Positions 34,561 through 45,970 of a DNA stretch of 64,000 nt are shown piece by piece; the stretch's first letter is position 1, and every line of letters starts with the position of its first letter. The notes under the pieces are model-generated. The model ran no database searches. It saw only the letters and a list, made by a program, of their open reading frames with translations, and had not been told where the DNA came from. A program made the translations under genes and the position numbers. Origin of the DNA: Isoetes taiwanensis (taxonomy: Eukaryota; Streptophyta; Lycopodiopsida; Isoetales; Isoetaceae); the NCBI GenBank assembly GCA_021234155.1, contig JAJEKV010000309.1, positions 250,001 through 314,000 of the forward strand. The letters are read 5' to 3'.

Positions 34561-35270
34561 TGATGCGCATACATTTATAACACAAATTGGTGAGTTGGAC
34601 ATGAAGACTATTTATATTGTGGTTCTTGGCTGCAGTTTTCTATTTGAATTTGCAAACAATCTTGATGCTACAAAATAAAAATAAAAATCATAGTATATGG
34701 AATCAAAGATACCCTTGGTTGGTGCTATAGATAATAAAACTAATAATCATATTACATGTGATTCAAAGAATATTCTAAAATTATCAAAATATCATCATAC
34801 CGATTATGCCGAGATTCCAAAGATACTACAAGTTCTCGTGATTTTAACACCATTTAGACCTAAAAATCTTTTGTAAGTTTTACATTTTCACACCATTTAG
34901 ACCTAACAGCTTACCAAACCGCTAGGTCTTAGTAAACTTTGAGCCCTATCGTTACACATACTCTCTTATTGTAAAGCTCACTAGTCTAAGACTATTGATT
35001 ATATTAGCAAATGCTTTGGATATGGAATTGCATATATGGATGTTAAAACTGCATTTTTGGATGCTAGTTGGAGGAAAACACTTCATGAGGCAAGCACCTG
35101 GTTTTGAAGCTAGCAATAACAAAGTTTGAAAATTACATAGGGATGGGCTCAAGCAGTCAATAAGAAAATGGTATATCTGCATGGACAATTTTTTAAGAGA
35201 GTAAGGGTTTGAAAAGTTAAAGAATGATTGAAATTTATACGGGTACCAAGATGGTAACAGTTACTGCATT

Positions 35271-35276
35271 ATCGCA
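35271..35276 (+). repeat. Left target-site duplication of copy A (ATCGCA)
   Basis: ATCGCA here and ATTGCA at 36,249-36,254 flank the insertion, with one mismatch. Both read as Ile-Ala in the interrupted RT frame. Confidence 0.5.
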
Positions 35277-35512
35277 TCGATCCGAGCCATCGGATCGCCA
35301 TTCTGGGGAGGGACGAGCCACTATATAGGGCTCTTTCCCCTTCAGCACCGGTTATCGGCGTCTTCTCACATCAGTTTCCTTCCTTCTCCGAGCTTCCTCC
35401 CCTTCCCGCCATGCTCAGGGGGACACGTCTTTTTCATGTTGTTCACTTGGCATTTACTATAATAATGTTTTTGCACTACTATCATGTCACTTTTCATATG
35501 TTGTTTTTATTT

Positions 35513-35684
35513 TCACCTTGAGGGTGATGCTATTTATTTCCACCTTGAGGGTGATGCTATTTTTTCCACCTTGAGGGTGATGCTATTTTTCCACCTTGAG
35601 GGTGATGCTATTTACTTCCACCTTGAGGGTGACGCATACTTGATTTCCACCCGCGGAGTGATGCTTTTTCCCCTTCGGGGTGCT
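35513..35684 (+). repeat. Hairpin-unit array in copy A
   Basis: Five copies of CACCTTGAGGGTGATGCTAT are followed by two variants (CCACCCGCGGAGTGATGC and CCCCTTCGGGGTGCT). Each can form a short stem (CACC/GGTG or CCCC/GGGG). This matches the array at 24,451-24,835 in the opposite orientation. Confidence 0.85.
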
Positions 35685-36073
35685 AATTTTTATGTTCTAA
35701 TTTGCTCTTCTCTGCAGGGGTTGGTGGTGCGGCTTACCTTGTCCATGCCATGCATGTTAGTTCCTTCTAACCATTTCACGGGTATTTTTTGGGGTTCTTT
35801 TGAGTTCTTTGCGGGTTTTTGCGGTCATGTGGGGATCCTGCTTTCGGGACTTCGCCATCGACATGTCTCCTTCGTCTCTCCAGGGCCCCGCCATCTTATG
35901 GGGTCGTGCTAGAGTTGTGTTTGCCAGCACATCCTCTTTTCTGGTTCTCCAGGCAACACATTCGGGGCTTCTACCGTCCTCTGGGGTCCTGCTCTCTTTG
36001 GGTTCGCCGTCCCTCCATCTTCTTCGGTTTTCCAGGCATCACATTCAAGGTTGTTGGCGACCATTTCTCATTA

Positions 36074-36092
36074 GGGTTTTCCTCGAAAACCC
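36074..36092 (+). other. Perfect hairpin near the 3' end of copy A
   Basis: GGGTTTTC-CTC-GAAAACCC, an 8-bp stem with a 3-nt loop, is followed by GAAAGGGCGGGG and a T-run. It is identical in copy B2 (23,951-23,969) and similar at 43,590-43,605 in the 3' part of another LINE. Confidence 0.75.
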
Positions 36093-37170
36093 GAAAGGGC
36101 GGGGTTTTTTATCCCGGTGAGAAGTTGTCGCCATTGCCCTTCTATGTTGCCTGTGCACATTTCTTTTTATTGGGTAGTCGGCTACCCCTCTCTCTTCCTC
36201 AAAACCATTGTATACTGCTGCTGTGATGAATGCGAGTCCCTTCCCAGAATTGCACTTTATGTAGATGACTATATTATGGCTGCCAATAGTAGTAAACGTA
36301 TGAATTATTGCATAAACTTTTTGAAGACTAGATTTCAAATGTCAGACCTAGGGAACTTAAACAATTCTTGGGCGTTGAGGTTGAAAGAGACAGGCAGAAG
36401 AAAGTGCTTAGGTTAAAGCAAAGCAAGCATATAGATAATATGTTTAAAAGATTTAGACTTGAAGATGCTAAGGGTGCCAAAACTGTGGTACCTGGACACA
36501 AACTAAGAATGAGAACCCTTTATCCAAACAGGAGAAAGCAGGAGTGGGAAACGTCCCTTATAGGGCTTTGTTGAGCTATCTACTCTACTTAGCAAACAAT
36601 ACTCAACCTGACATTTCTTATAGTAAATGTACCGAGAGGAAAAATCAGAATCCCGGTGAGATCATTGGCTAGCGCGCAAAAGAGTTTTGAGGTGCTTAAA
36701 GGGCACAAAAATCATAGGATCACATTTAGTTTAGTGAATTTAAACTTGCAGGCCTACAATGATGCAGACTGGGGAGGTGACCTTAGCTCAAGGAAATCCA
36801 CCTCTGATTATGTAATTTATTTAGGAGGAGGTGCCACCACATGGAGATGTAAAAGACAAAGTGCCATAGCCATGTCATTTGCAGAATGTTGCATTTGAGG
36901 AATTAAAATGCTTGTAGGAAAGGCCAATTAGCCAAAGTTGCATTACTATTGTCAAAAATCTAGTAGAATATAAAATGACCAAACACATCGAGTTTAGCAT
37001 TATCAAAGTTCTTGCTACTAAACGATACATTGAAATGAAATATATAAGCACAGTTGAACACGTCGCAGACGTGTCTATGTGACCGCAGTTCTCTGCATAT
37101 TGCTCTCGGAATAGTCACTGAAGAGGTTGAGTTGATAAATGGTTCATAGATTGCATTATATTGATGTGAC

Positions 37171-40100
37171 TTAACTATATTAAGAAACTTAAGGGCGCCA
37201 GCCGCACGCGTTCTCTTCACCAACTCATCTATCGTCTTTAGAACATGCAAGATTATTTGAACTGATTTTTTTTTTTTTTTTTTGCCTTGTGTTCAATGCT
37301 CGCATCGATAGAAGGATGCTAACCATAACATATTGCCCCCACCTTAAGCGTGAGTTCATTTGGGAATCCTAGAGAGTGTGAAATTATTCAAAAATCAATG
37401 AAATGAACTTATTAACTACTATGACAAAACTCTATGCATTGTTTCTGAACTGCAATAAGAAATAAAGAGAACATTCACCTTTGCAGGACTCTGGCTGAAA
37501 AATAGATCCTTGATGAGGCCCTTGTCAAACTCATTAGAGCTGTGGGCGCTTTTGAATTTCCATTCGGTACACAAATCTTTGGGCCTTGAGCAACAAATCA
37601 TCTTTACATAGTCAATCTTTTTACTTCTCATGAATATAGTCGATTATTCACAACACGCCCAATTCAGCCCAAAATGGTATTTTCAAAGGAACGTCTTAAG
37701 TTTTATTCAACTTAAACCTAATTCTAGAGGGCATTCTTAATTACCTCATTGAGAACACGTCCAATGCTCTTTGTCCATCGATACCATGGCAGTAGTTATA
37801 AACACAACCTTTGCAATCTTTTTAGGAAATCTAATCTTTCACCTTCCGGCTTGGGTTGAAGGGCAAACCTTTTGCCTTGCGTGATCTTTTTGCTCCTTTT
37901 CAAACTCGCAGATTGTTGCAAAATATGGCATGTTGGGCCTCGTCAAGACTTCATCCAGAGGAAAACATCGAGTCCAACAACGAAAAGGAAGTCTTTTAAT
38001 GTTGATTTGAAAAAATAGACAATTTGATGGGTTCACGAAATCATTTATAAACTTACCGGGTTCCAAATTATGTGGTTATGATGAAAAATTTAATAGCATA
38101 GGGATATAATTAGCGATATAATTAATAATATTGTTGCTTTCTGTGGACAAAACAGATTCAGAAAAAAACAAAATATATGAGAGGCATTGCAGATAACCCC
38201 TTTTCTTGGAGATGCTAATGCTGGTCTACCAATACCGCCAAGTGTGGGGAAAGCAAGACTATCCACATGCGAACAAAGCAAGTTACGCACGAGGGGACGA
38301 ACCCACTAGTTGTTTCTTGGACCCAAAGATGTCTTTGTATTGGGGCCTTTAATTTGCCTCACGGTTTTCTTTTTGGCTCTAGCTGCGGCTTTCATCCAAT
38401 GAATGGTCAACTTCGGCGCCATAGGATTGCAATATATCTGAAACATAAGTGCCAAAGCTTATGTCAACCCTAGCCATGGCAATGAGATGATAGAGGTTGG
38501 AAGTGCCCAAATGAAAAAGGGAAACCCACATATGATCTAAGAGCACTCTGCGGTCTTATTAGTGTCCATCTAAGTGTCTTCTTTTCGTCCTATACACACC
38601 GCCATAATGCCACCGCACTGTCATATGCCAAGAGGATTTGATTGAACTGATTTGGGGGGTTGCCATATTTGATTGATGTATCTGCAAAAAGCATAAAATT
38701 GTATGTTAGGGCACAATGCCCCATCTACAAAGACAACACTAAAATCATCCACTAAAAAGGTGAGATCGATGACTTGTCCAACTCTCAAATCGCTCAACCA
38801 GTAAGCCGAAGAAAATGCTTGACTCCAGCTCCCATAACTCTCGAGTCCAGGTGTTCCAAAGCTTGAATCTTTCATTGCAGAAGCCTAATTTTGAGATATA
38901 AGTAATTCGGGATCTAGAAACTTGATTAAGAACTTCATTACGCCAAAATTGAGCGGGCTCCAAAATCTTCTCCCCCTAATCCATACATCTATATCATCCA
39001 TTAAGATGAAACCCCATCGGTTCCATGGGGGGTAAAATGCGATGCATTGGCTGCTTTAAAGAAATGGGGCTCTAAAATCAAATTCAAATAGCATAGAGAA
39101 GAGCTTTCAAACAACTTGGGTTGCTCTCTATTTTGTTCAGGGAAGGTCGGCGCGATCCGAAGGGGCGAAGAAGGTCCGCTTTTTATTCCACGTCTGTTTT
39201 ATTCTCTAGAAAAATCTCAATTCGAAAAAGGCTTTAAGTAGAGGACATAGAGCCTCCGGAAGCCTCTAAGAGCTAAAACCACAGTTCTAAAAGTTGTTTA
39301 TGCCCGTTATTAGGCCAGATTGGCGGTCGACTTTATTGTGCAAATGCCTTCCCATAAATTTTCATCGATACTTTTTTTTCCATCGATTATTTACATAAGC
39401 CACCCTAGCGGACTCTTTGCATCCAAAAAGCGAATTTTGAAAAGCAAATCGTCATTTTTTTCCACCGGCAAACTTCCCCAATTTACTGCACCGCTTCAAA
39501 CCTCCATATCTCTGTCTACTTGTTCTTGCGAATCGGATTTGAGGCTAAAACCGGATTTGGGGCGAGGAAGCGGCATTTTGATCGAAAAAAAACTACAAAG
39601 ATATGGGCGAATTTAACTCAGAGAAGAATGCTAAGCTCAAGTAAACTTTACATTTGCCATGCCCAATGAAACTAAAACTAAGCTTGAACTAGCGCTTAAG
39701 GTGGGTGCCCCATCATTGGTGACATCCCCAATATTGCCCTAAATGGAAATTTTTGTGAGGCGGCTTCACCTTATTGGCGCACCACGACTCCTCAAAGCGA
39801 GGGTTATTGTTGGGAACCCTAACCCCGCTCTCCACGATGGCAAACCCTAACTTTGGCGATGGCGACAAATAGATTCCATAGTGGTTGGCGGTTACACCGT
39901 GTGGCGAAAGTGTCTCGGATCTTGATGGCTCTTGTATTTCCTCTTGCACAACCATGGATTCCTCCATGGATTCCTTTATTTTAGAGCGAATTTTGCAAAA
40001 ACTTTACTTGAAAAAATATTGGAATGCCTATTCTTCACATTTCCTCCAAAATTTGGAGGTCTTTCATGGATTTTGGCGCCTCATTTCAGCTAGACATCAT

Positions 40101-43100
40101 CCGGATCAATGACATGGAGCCTCCTTGGCAAGATCTTAGTCAAGTAGTTGGATGGATCAGCGACCGAAGAGTCCGGGACCCTTGATTCTCGTGTTAGTTC
40201 ACTTGCTTACGGTATAAATGGAGTAAACAAAGCCGAAGCCGAGACTAGGAAAGCTTCTAGAGGGAATGGCGTCATGTAGCTTTTCCTCCAATCTTGAACT
40301 CCTTGTTGCTGATGAATTACCTACTTTTCCTCTAAAATGACTAGATCTTTCAGGGCCCTAAGGTATTTACGCACTAAAAAAGAATTCATGCGGTTGTAGA
40401 TCATGATTGAAGTGCACCGTATTTTTTTTATTTATGGGCAGATCTATGAGCCATTTGTTACATTTATTGCAGACATTATGAGCCGTATAGCGAGCTCTGA
40501 GAGAGATGAAGTTCTCGCAGATGGAAAAAGGATAGCATGTCTTTGCATGTTTAGTGGGGTAGTTGGTTTCTTTGGATGCCATAGCCAAATTAGATTCTAT
40601 ATCTTTCAAAAAGAGCTACCGGTGGTATGATAATCGTAAAAATTATGTGCTAATTTTTGATCTGTAATTGTTAGTAATAAAAGTATACTTTGCGGCGGCT
40701 TCCGAAGCTAGGCGAGGAGAGAGAGCCTTGCAAAATATCTTGGTATATATTACACAATAAGCATATCATGCGGGCTTGAACCACATATAATTGACTTCTA
40801 ATTTTTGTTTTTGTTTGTATTGTTTCTAACTGAATAGAGCTTTAGTTTGGTATATTTCCATTCAAATCTGAATGAATATATGGACTTGAATGCTAAGGAC
40901 TGCTCTCTAATCTTTGTGGATGGTGAGGCTCTTGAGGTTTGAATCATGGTGTTTTAGTAGCCACCTGGCTGGCCGGTTGGCCACACATTCACATATTTCA
41001 GTAAAAATAAGTCGGCCACGCCGGTAGGATGCATTCTCACCATGACCAAGGGTGGTGGCGGTTCAAATCACTATTTCATTAAATTGGCTTCATAAGTGGC
41101 CAATTCGATATTTGCCAAATCTTTAAATCCCTATGGCGTGGCCATTCCAAAATTTTATGTGCACTAGCAACTTGTTGTGGTGGCCATTTAAACCATAATT
41201 TTATATTTCAAGTGCTATGGCCAAGCTCTACATTGGCCAAGTGTAAGGACATAATTTTGCCACTTGTAGGGGGCTGAAGGCTTTTTTAATTTAGCCATAA
41301 AGTTCTAAAAGCATTTCATGATATAGTTTTTTTCTTTGGATCCTTTTTTTTAATTTGATTTGCAAATTACATCCCAAATTTGTTCTTCATCGTCCGACCT
41401 TTGAATATGCACTTCATTGCCCCAACTCAAATCAAGGTTAGTTTCTATTTACCAAGTACTTGCAATATGGCTTTGGGTGACATCAGTCCTACCAACTCCA
41501 TTTGTGTTTTTGCCTAAATTCAACATGTTTAAAACATTCAAATGATCTTATAGTATTAGTTAGAGAAGTGTAGCATGTATTTGTTTGTGACAACTGCATA
41601 GAGCATTATAGAAACTAGATATTATCTTAGTGACGTGGCTATCATATTTACATTTTAGATGTATGGATATGGCCAATTCAAATTCTTGGGAAAAAATAGT
41701 TTCATGATTTCGCCATTGAAGTTACAACCTCTTGCTGTAACGATTCGGAAAAGGGCCAGGCCAAACTACATTTAGCAAATTATCTAAGGTAAGTAGTGGC
41801 CAATATTTTACGCCCCGTCAAATATGTAAGGAGGTTAAAAAATACCCTGGTTCTGATGTACTTCAATTCTTAATAGCATAACATCATGTCTCATCATTGC
41901 TCATTCTCATTATTGTGGTGCTTGGTGCAGATCACATTTTTGAAAAGTGGAAGTGTAAAGGGAGTAAGGATGCATCATTTTCTAGCAGATGGCAAAAGGG
42001 TATTTTGAGGTACATATTTCAAATGCCCCTTCTACAACTATTGGTATCAATCCTTTCTAATTATATTGCTTAGGATTATAAAACTGATTTTATTCAAGAA
42101 TACCTTCTTTAAGAGGTAAGAATGTTGTACTCCAAATCATTTAAAATTAATATAATGCAGCTCTGATGTACTCTAATTCTTTATAATTTATTACAGTTAA
42201 TGTTTATTGAGATTTGGAATGACTGTTTGCACTAGATGTGTTCTGAATGCTTTGACACTCTCTCAATCTTATTTGCTTATGATAGGATCCCTCCAACAAG
42301 TAGGGTCATCCTTTATGATATTTCAATTGTTTGAATGAATTTTATTAATCCATAAACTAATTCTGAGATTCACTTTGCAGGCTAGGATAGTGGTAATTTG
42401 CCAAAAAGTTGGCCAATAGGGATTCAATTCCTTTGAAGCTTAGAAGCATTACTAGTGTGTTTAGTTTTTTTCTTGCATTTACAAGTTTATTCAAGTATTT
42501 AATATAGCCACACAGAGATATAGATATCACCATTTAGGCTGGTAGCATGCGTCATTAGGGTGAGTTTGAGTTACCATTGGCAACAATTTTATGCACCATT
42601 GAGGAGCCTGGACTCACATTCTTAAACTGCACCATGTTTACACAAAAGGTCATGATTTAGGAGGCCCGGGACATAGAAGAACGTGGATGCTGATTTCGCT
42701 GGCGTAGGATGGGTAGTCGGAACAGCCTCGTATGGCTCTGGCAAGCTATAAGGAATGGAAGAAAGAGAAATCCGCTTGGCTCTTAAACCCATGCCTGTAA
42801 GGCGAGAAATATGATCAAACCTGCATCCTTCTTGGGATAGTCTGCCAGAGTTGCTTGGAGAGCAAGAAATCCTAGCTTTTATTCCCTTTTTTTTTAAGTT
42901 TTAGTTATTTTTTCATTTGCATATACATGTCACCACCATAATGCCTCAAACAAAATAACATCAAACAAATAGCCTCAAACAGAAAACCAAACTGAATTAT
43001 ATATGAGTTGATAAATATTTAAGTTGAAGGCTAAGTTTAATGGTGGAAGTTTTACATTTAAACTTAGTGTATTTTCAATGGTAATAAAGGATAAGACTTT

Positions 43101-43489
43101 CCCTTATAATATCAAGAGGTTAAGGCATGAAAATTAGAGGCAATTTTGATTCAAATGAAACTACCTATATACGGCCGAAACTGACTGCTAGACGATCAAA
43201 GCACTTGTTCTATATGTAACTGATCAAATATACAAAAATATAGCAACTCTGAAATACATATTAAGGAGGAATTTATAGCCTGATCGATTGATTTGGTCTT
43301 ATTTTTTGGGCAATATAGCTACAGTATTCGAGTCAATGCCAATGCTACAAGGTGTTAAGGCACCAAGGATTGCCCCTATGTTATTGGCTAGATAAGAACA
43401 TCAACTCAACAGGTAAGTCTATCTATTTGTTTTAATTTACATGTTTAATACGAAATAATATTTGTTGGCTTCTACCAATAGAATGAGAA
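37171..43489. other. Unassigned sequence with scattered coding-like fragments
   Basis: No intact gene is recognised. A poly-T run lies at about 37,266-37,283. Minus-strand fragments at 38,066-37,839, 38,963-38,621 and 39,967-39,713 have coding-like composition (for example NNNPRFEESWCANKVKPP) and could derive from a LINE ORF1, but I cannot name the family. 40,640-43,480 is AT-rich with no convincing frame beyond the RNase H-like piece noted separately. The ggcca-containing boxes at 40,950-41,270 recur irregularly. Confidence 0.3.
42680..42795 (+). pseudogene. Possible RNase H-like fragment
   Basis: The plus strand reads NVDADFAGVGWVVGTASYGS and, after a stop, MEEREIRLALKPM. A VDA start, a glycine-rich GVGWVV strand and a Glu in the following helix resemble the plant RVT_3-type RNase H fold. 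Only about 38 codons are present, so this is a weak call. Confidence 0.2.
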
Positions 43490-45365
43490 TGAGAATGATT
43501 TTTTATCGTCCACTGAGGCCAATCGGCCTATGGGACCCATATGAGTGCACAAACTTATTCTTGTAGGGTTAAAAACCCCGCCCGAAGAAGGGTTTTCGAG
43601 GGAAAAACGCGGGAAGAATAAGAATGCCGGCCAAACCGCATAAGTATACATCAATGTTTATATACATGTCAAGTGTGTGCCCGAGGACATAGCTAATCTC
43701 GCATGTTCATAACCTTCTGAAGATATGATCCCAGCACCCGTACGGATGCTGTGCTCAATGTCACATGTAACGCCGGGCTCACCGACCAACTCACCATATC
43801 GCGGTCCGAATTTGATCATATATGTCAGGCAACTTTGAAGGGTATGAGATTCATCCTCAATGACTCCCATTTGGCAAAGATTGATGAGCCCGCCCCGGGC
43901 GTGGCTCACCAATCCATCCGCATGTCTCAATTGAAGATGATGTGCCCCTCAGGCGAATGGAGGCAATGAGTTCCGCCTTTTCATGGGCAAGTGGGTACTT
44001 GCTTGAGGTAGCATTGCGGGCCTCGCTCCAATGTGGGATTTATGTGTGGTCGGTGTGTCGTCTTTGACTGTCTTCAAGGGCATTGGCATTCCAAAGCTTG
44101 CCGAGGAAGCAATCGGCCAAGATATTGCCTCAAGCTATGGCGACCGCCCTGTTTGCACATGTATGCACCTGCTCCCGCACATTCCATCTAGCCAACCATT
44201 GAGCTCTCTTTTCCTCCAGCCAGGCCTTGAGGGCGCATGCTCCATTGCCATGATATAAGCTAGTTTAGGGAGACGAGCATCGTCCATATTGACCACCTTC
44301 GAAAATAGACAATGTGGCGATCAAGGGCCCCTCAAGAGGCAAGAATCTCTGTCTCCTGCAGTAGAATTTGATATGGGACTGTGGACTTCACCCCTAGTGC
44401 TCGTACTAAGAAGGCTTTCTAGACCTGCCCAAGTCATTCCAAGTAGCAAGTGATACTACCGGGCCCCATACTTCCACCCCCGTATAAAAGGACAGCTCCA
44501 CTAAGACCTTGAACAAAGTGGACCGATGGGCCCAATCATACAACTCCGCTCTATGACTATTGTTTTGCATTGCATATAGTGCCTTCTAACCGCCATCACT
44601 GTAGCCATATGGATGTGTCCCAATGCATAGTAGAAGGAAACTCCACTCCCAAATATTTGTATATGGATGCAACTTCCACATTTTGGCCTCGTGAATCGAA
44701 GGAGGGACTCTACGACGGAAGATGATATGAAAACCACCTTAGTCTTGGCCAGTTGACGTGCATATCGGGCCGCTTGGCGTATCGTGTCCAGGCATCGAGA
44801 TGTCGCTGTACGTAATGCCGCCGTTGTGTAAGCTAGAGGTCCACATCATCGCGATATATTAACCGCTCGATGATCCGATAGAGAAGCTGAGCTCCATCGC
44901 ATTATCGCAAGCCAGCTCTCCAATTGATCAATGTAAAGCCCAAACAATGTTTGGGAGAGAGGGCATCCCCACCTAACCCCATATCGCTATCAAATGGTTG
45001 GCTTGTCTTCACTAAACCCACCCAGCATCTTCGATATAGCTCATTAATCGCATTCGCAAATCTACAGAACCCCCCAACATTGTTGCAGCCTTGCCCATAG
45101 TTTTTCCCCGAGGCATGATGTCAAACGCTTTCGCCAAAATCCACAAAGCAACAATATAGATCCCGACGGGCGGTTCCCATCTTCAATCGAAGTTATAACG
45201 TGAAGATGTGGTCAATGGTTGAGTGCCGGTTCAATCGCCCGGGTGAGGGCCCGCACCTCTCTTGCACCCTCTGCCAGCTCGCCAACTATCTTTCGAGAAT
45301 CCCAGCCAGCAATTTTGCAAACACCCCGACCATGATTGTTCGATAATTGGTTGGGAGTAGGGTCG
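43490..45365 (-). pseudogene. LINE remnant 2: RT and C-terminal region with 3' UTR
   Basis: The minus strand from 45,350 downward shows VGGVFAKLLAGILERRLAS, NRHSTIDHIF and the catalytic block CFVDFAKAFDIMPR (about 45,160-45,110). The thumb lies near 44,680-44,420 (VASIYKYLGVEFPSTMHWD, YTGVEVWGPVVSLATWND). A C-terminal segment lies at 43,930-43,658 (MGVIEDESHTLQSCL), the zinc-knuckle-like part that ends many plant LINE ORF2 proteins. The 3' UTR (43,660-43,480) has a hairpin with GGGCGGGGTTTTTAACCC and ends in an ATTCTC-type repeat tail. Stops and shifts are frequent. The YxDD motif was not found intact. Confidence 0.75.
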
Positions 45366-45419
45366 AAACTAAATGTTTAGAATTGGAAATCTATACATGT
45401 GAATCTTCTAGTGGTGAAG

Positions 45420-45594
45420 TTGAACTTAAAGAATAGAATAGAATAAAATAGATTTTTTGACGTCCACGAAGACTAAGAGGCTATGGGACCCATACAATGG
45501 CTCAGTACAACCATTACTACTAGGATTAAAAAACCCCTGCCTCGGAAGGTTTTAAGGGAAAAAACTTTGTAGTAATGATGATACTAGACAAGCC
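45420..45594 (-). mobile_element. LINE 3' tail fragment
   Basis: On the minus strand this repeats the 3' end of the neighbouring LINE: AGGGGTTTTTTAATCC, then GGGTCCCATAGCC and TGGACGTCAAAAAATC, closing with an ATTCT repeat tail. Short 3'-only copies are the usual result of incomplete target-primed reverse transcription. Confidence 0.65.
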
Positions 45595-45970
45595 ATAAAC
45601 CATTGCACTATAAAAGAACATAGGAAAATCCCCCTTTGACCCCCTTTGGTTTGGGTGCATATTCACACGGGGGGTCACTCCGGGCAACGAGAGCCTTCGG
45701 ATGGGCATATATGCCTTATATTCCTTGATGTGGACCGTAGATAGCGTTCCTCGTTTGTGGGGTATCCTTGTATGAATTTTTGTATACTGTATGCTTAGGT
45801 GTGCAAAATACTATAAGATTTCAGTTAATATACTATAAGGTGTGAATTTGATACGTGTATAATATAATTTAAGGGCTCGCCGCCCCTACGTGACCCCGTG
45901 TGAATATGCACCCAAACCAAAGGGGTCAAAGGGGGATTTTCCTATGTTCTTTTATAGTGCAATGGTTTAT
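45595..45970. mobile_element. Foldback (inverted-repeat) element, about 376 bp
   Basis: The left arm 45,595-45,678 (starting ATAAACCATTGCACTATAAA) and the right arm 45,890-45,970 are reverse complements over about 81 bp with only a few indels in G/C runs. They are separated by about 211 bp. A single strand would fold into a long hairpin. This fits a MITE or foldback element, or a potential small-RNA precursor. No clear target duplication was identified. Confidence 0.85.

Larger units (their letters stand above)
35277..36248 (+). mobile_element. Short retroelement derivative, copy A, inserted in copia RT
   Basis: The unit starts TCGATCCGAGCCATCGGATC and ends AGTCCCTTCCCAGA. Its order is: TATATAGGGC at about 35,332-35,341; a C/T-rich leader; an array of small hairpins (35,513-35,684); repeated modules each ending in a polypyrimidine-CAG or CCAG (35,710-36,040); a perfect hairpin GGGTTTTC/GAAAACCC (36,074-36,092); and a GGGGTTTTTT tract. 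The start matches the long element at 34,560 and copy B2 at 24,291, and the end matches copy B2. There is no coding sequence. Clean junctions within a recognisable codon series give well-defined boundaries. It lacks the TG...CA ends of an LTR. Confidence 0.7.
34955..37170 (+). pseudogene. Ty1/copia reverse transcriptase-RNase H relic, split by copy A
   Basis: Left part (34,955-35,276): RT blocks related to MDVKTAFL (here WMLKLHFWMLV, shifted), FMRQAPGFEASNN and YQDGNSYCIIA. Right part (36,249-37,170): IALYVDDYIMAANSS with the catalytic YVDD at 36,258-36,269, KTRFQMSDLGNL, KQSKHIDNMFKRF, then RNase H (YNDADWGGDLSSRKSTSDY at about 36,750, AIAMSFAE) and decayed C-terminal sequence (MTKHIEFSI). 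Stops and shifts are frequent and no LTR was found, so this is an old copy. The split falls in an Ile-Ala pair three codons before YVDD and is caused by insertion of a 972-bp repeat. Confidence 0.88.

Noticed and set aside
35710-36040. Modules ending in polypyrimidine-CAG read as exons of a host gene
   Set aside because: The CAG-ending modules are repeats within copy A and recur in copy B2. No continuous frame links them, and the whole unit sits as an insertion in a copia RT.
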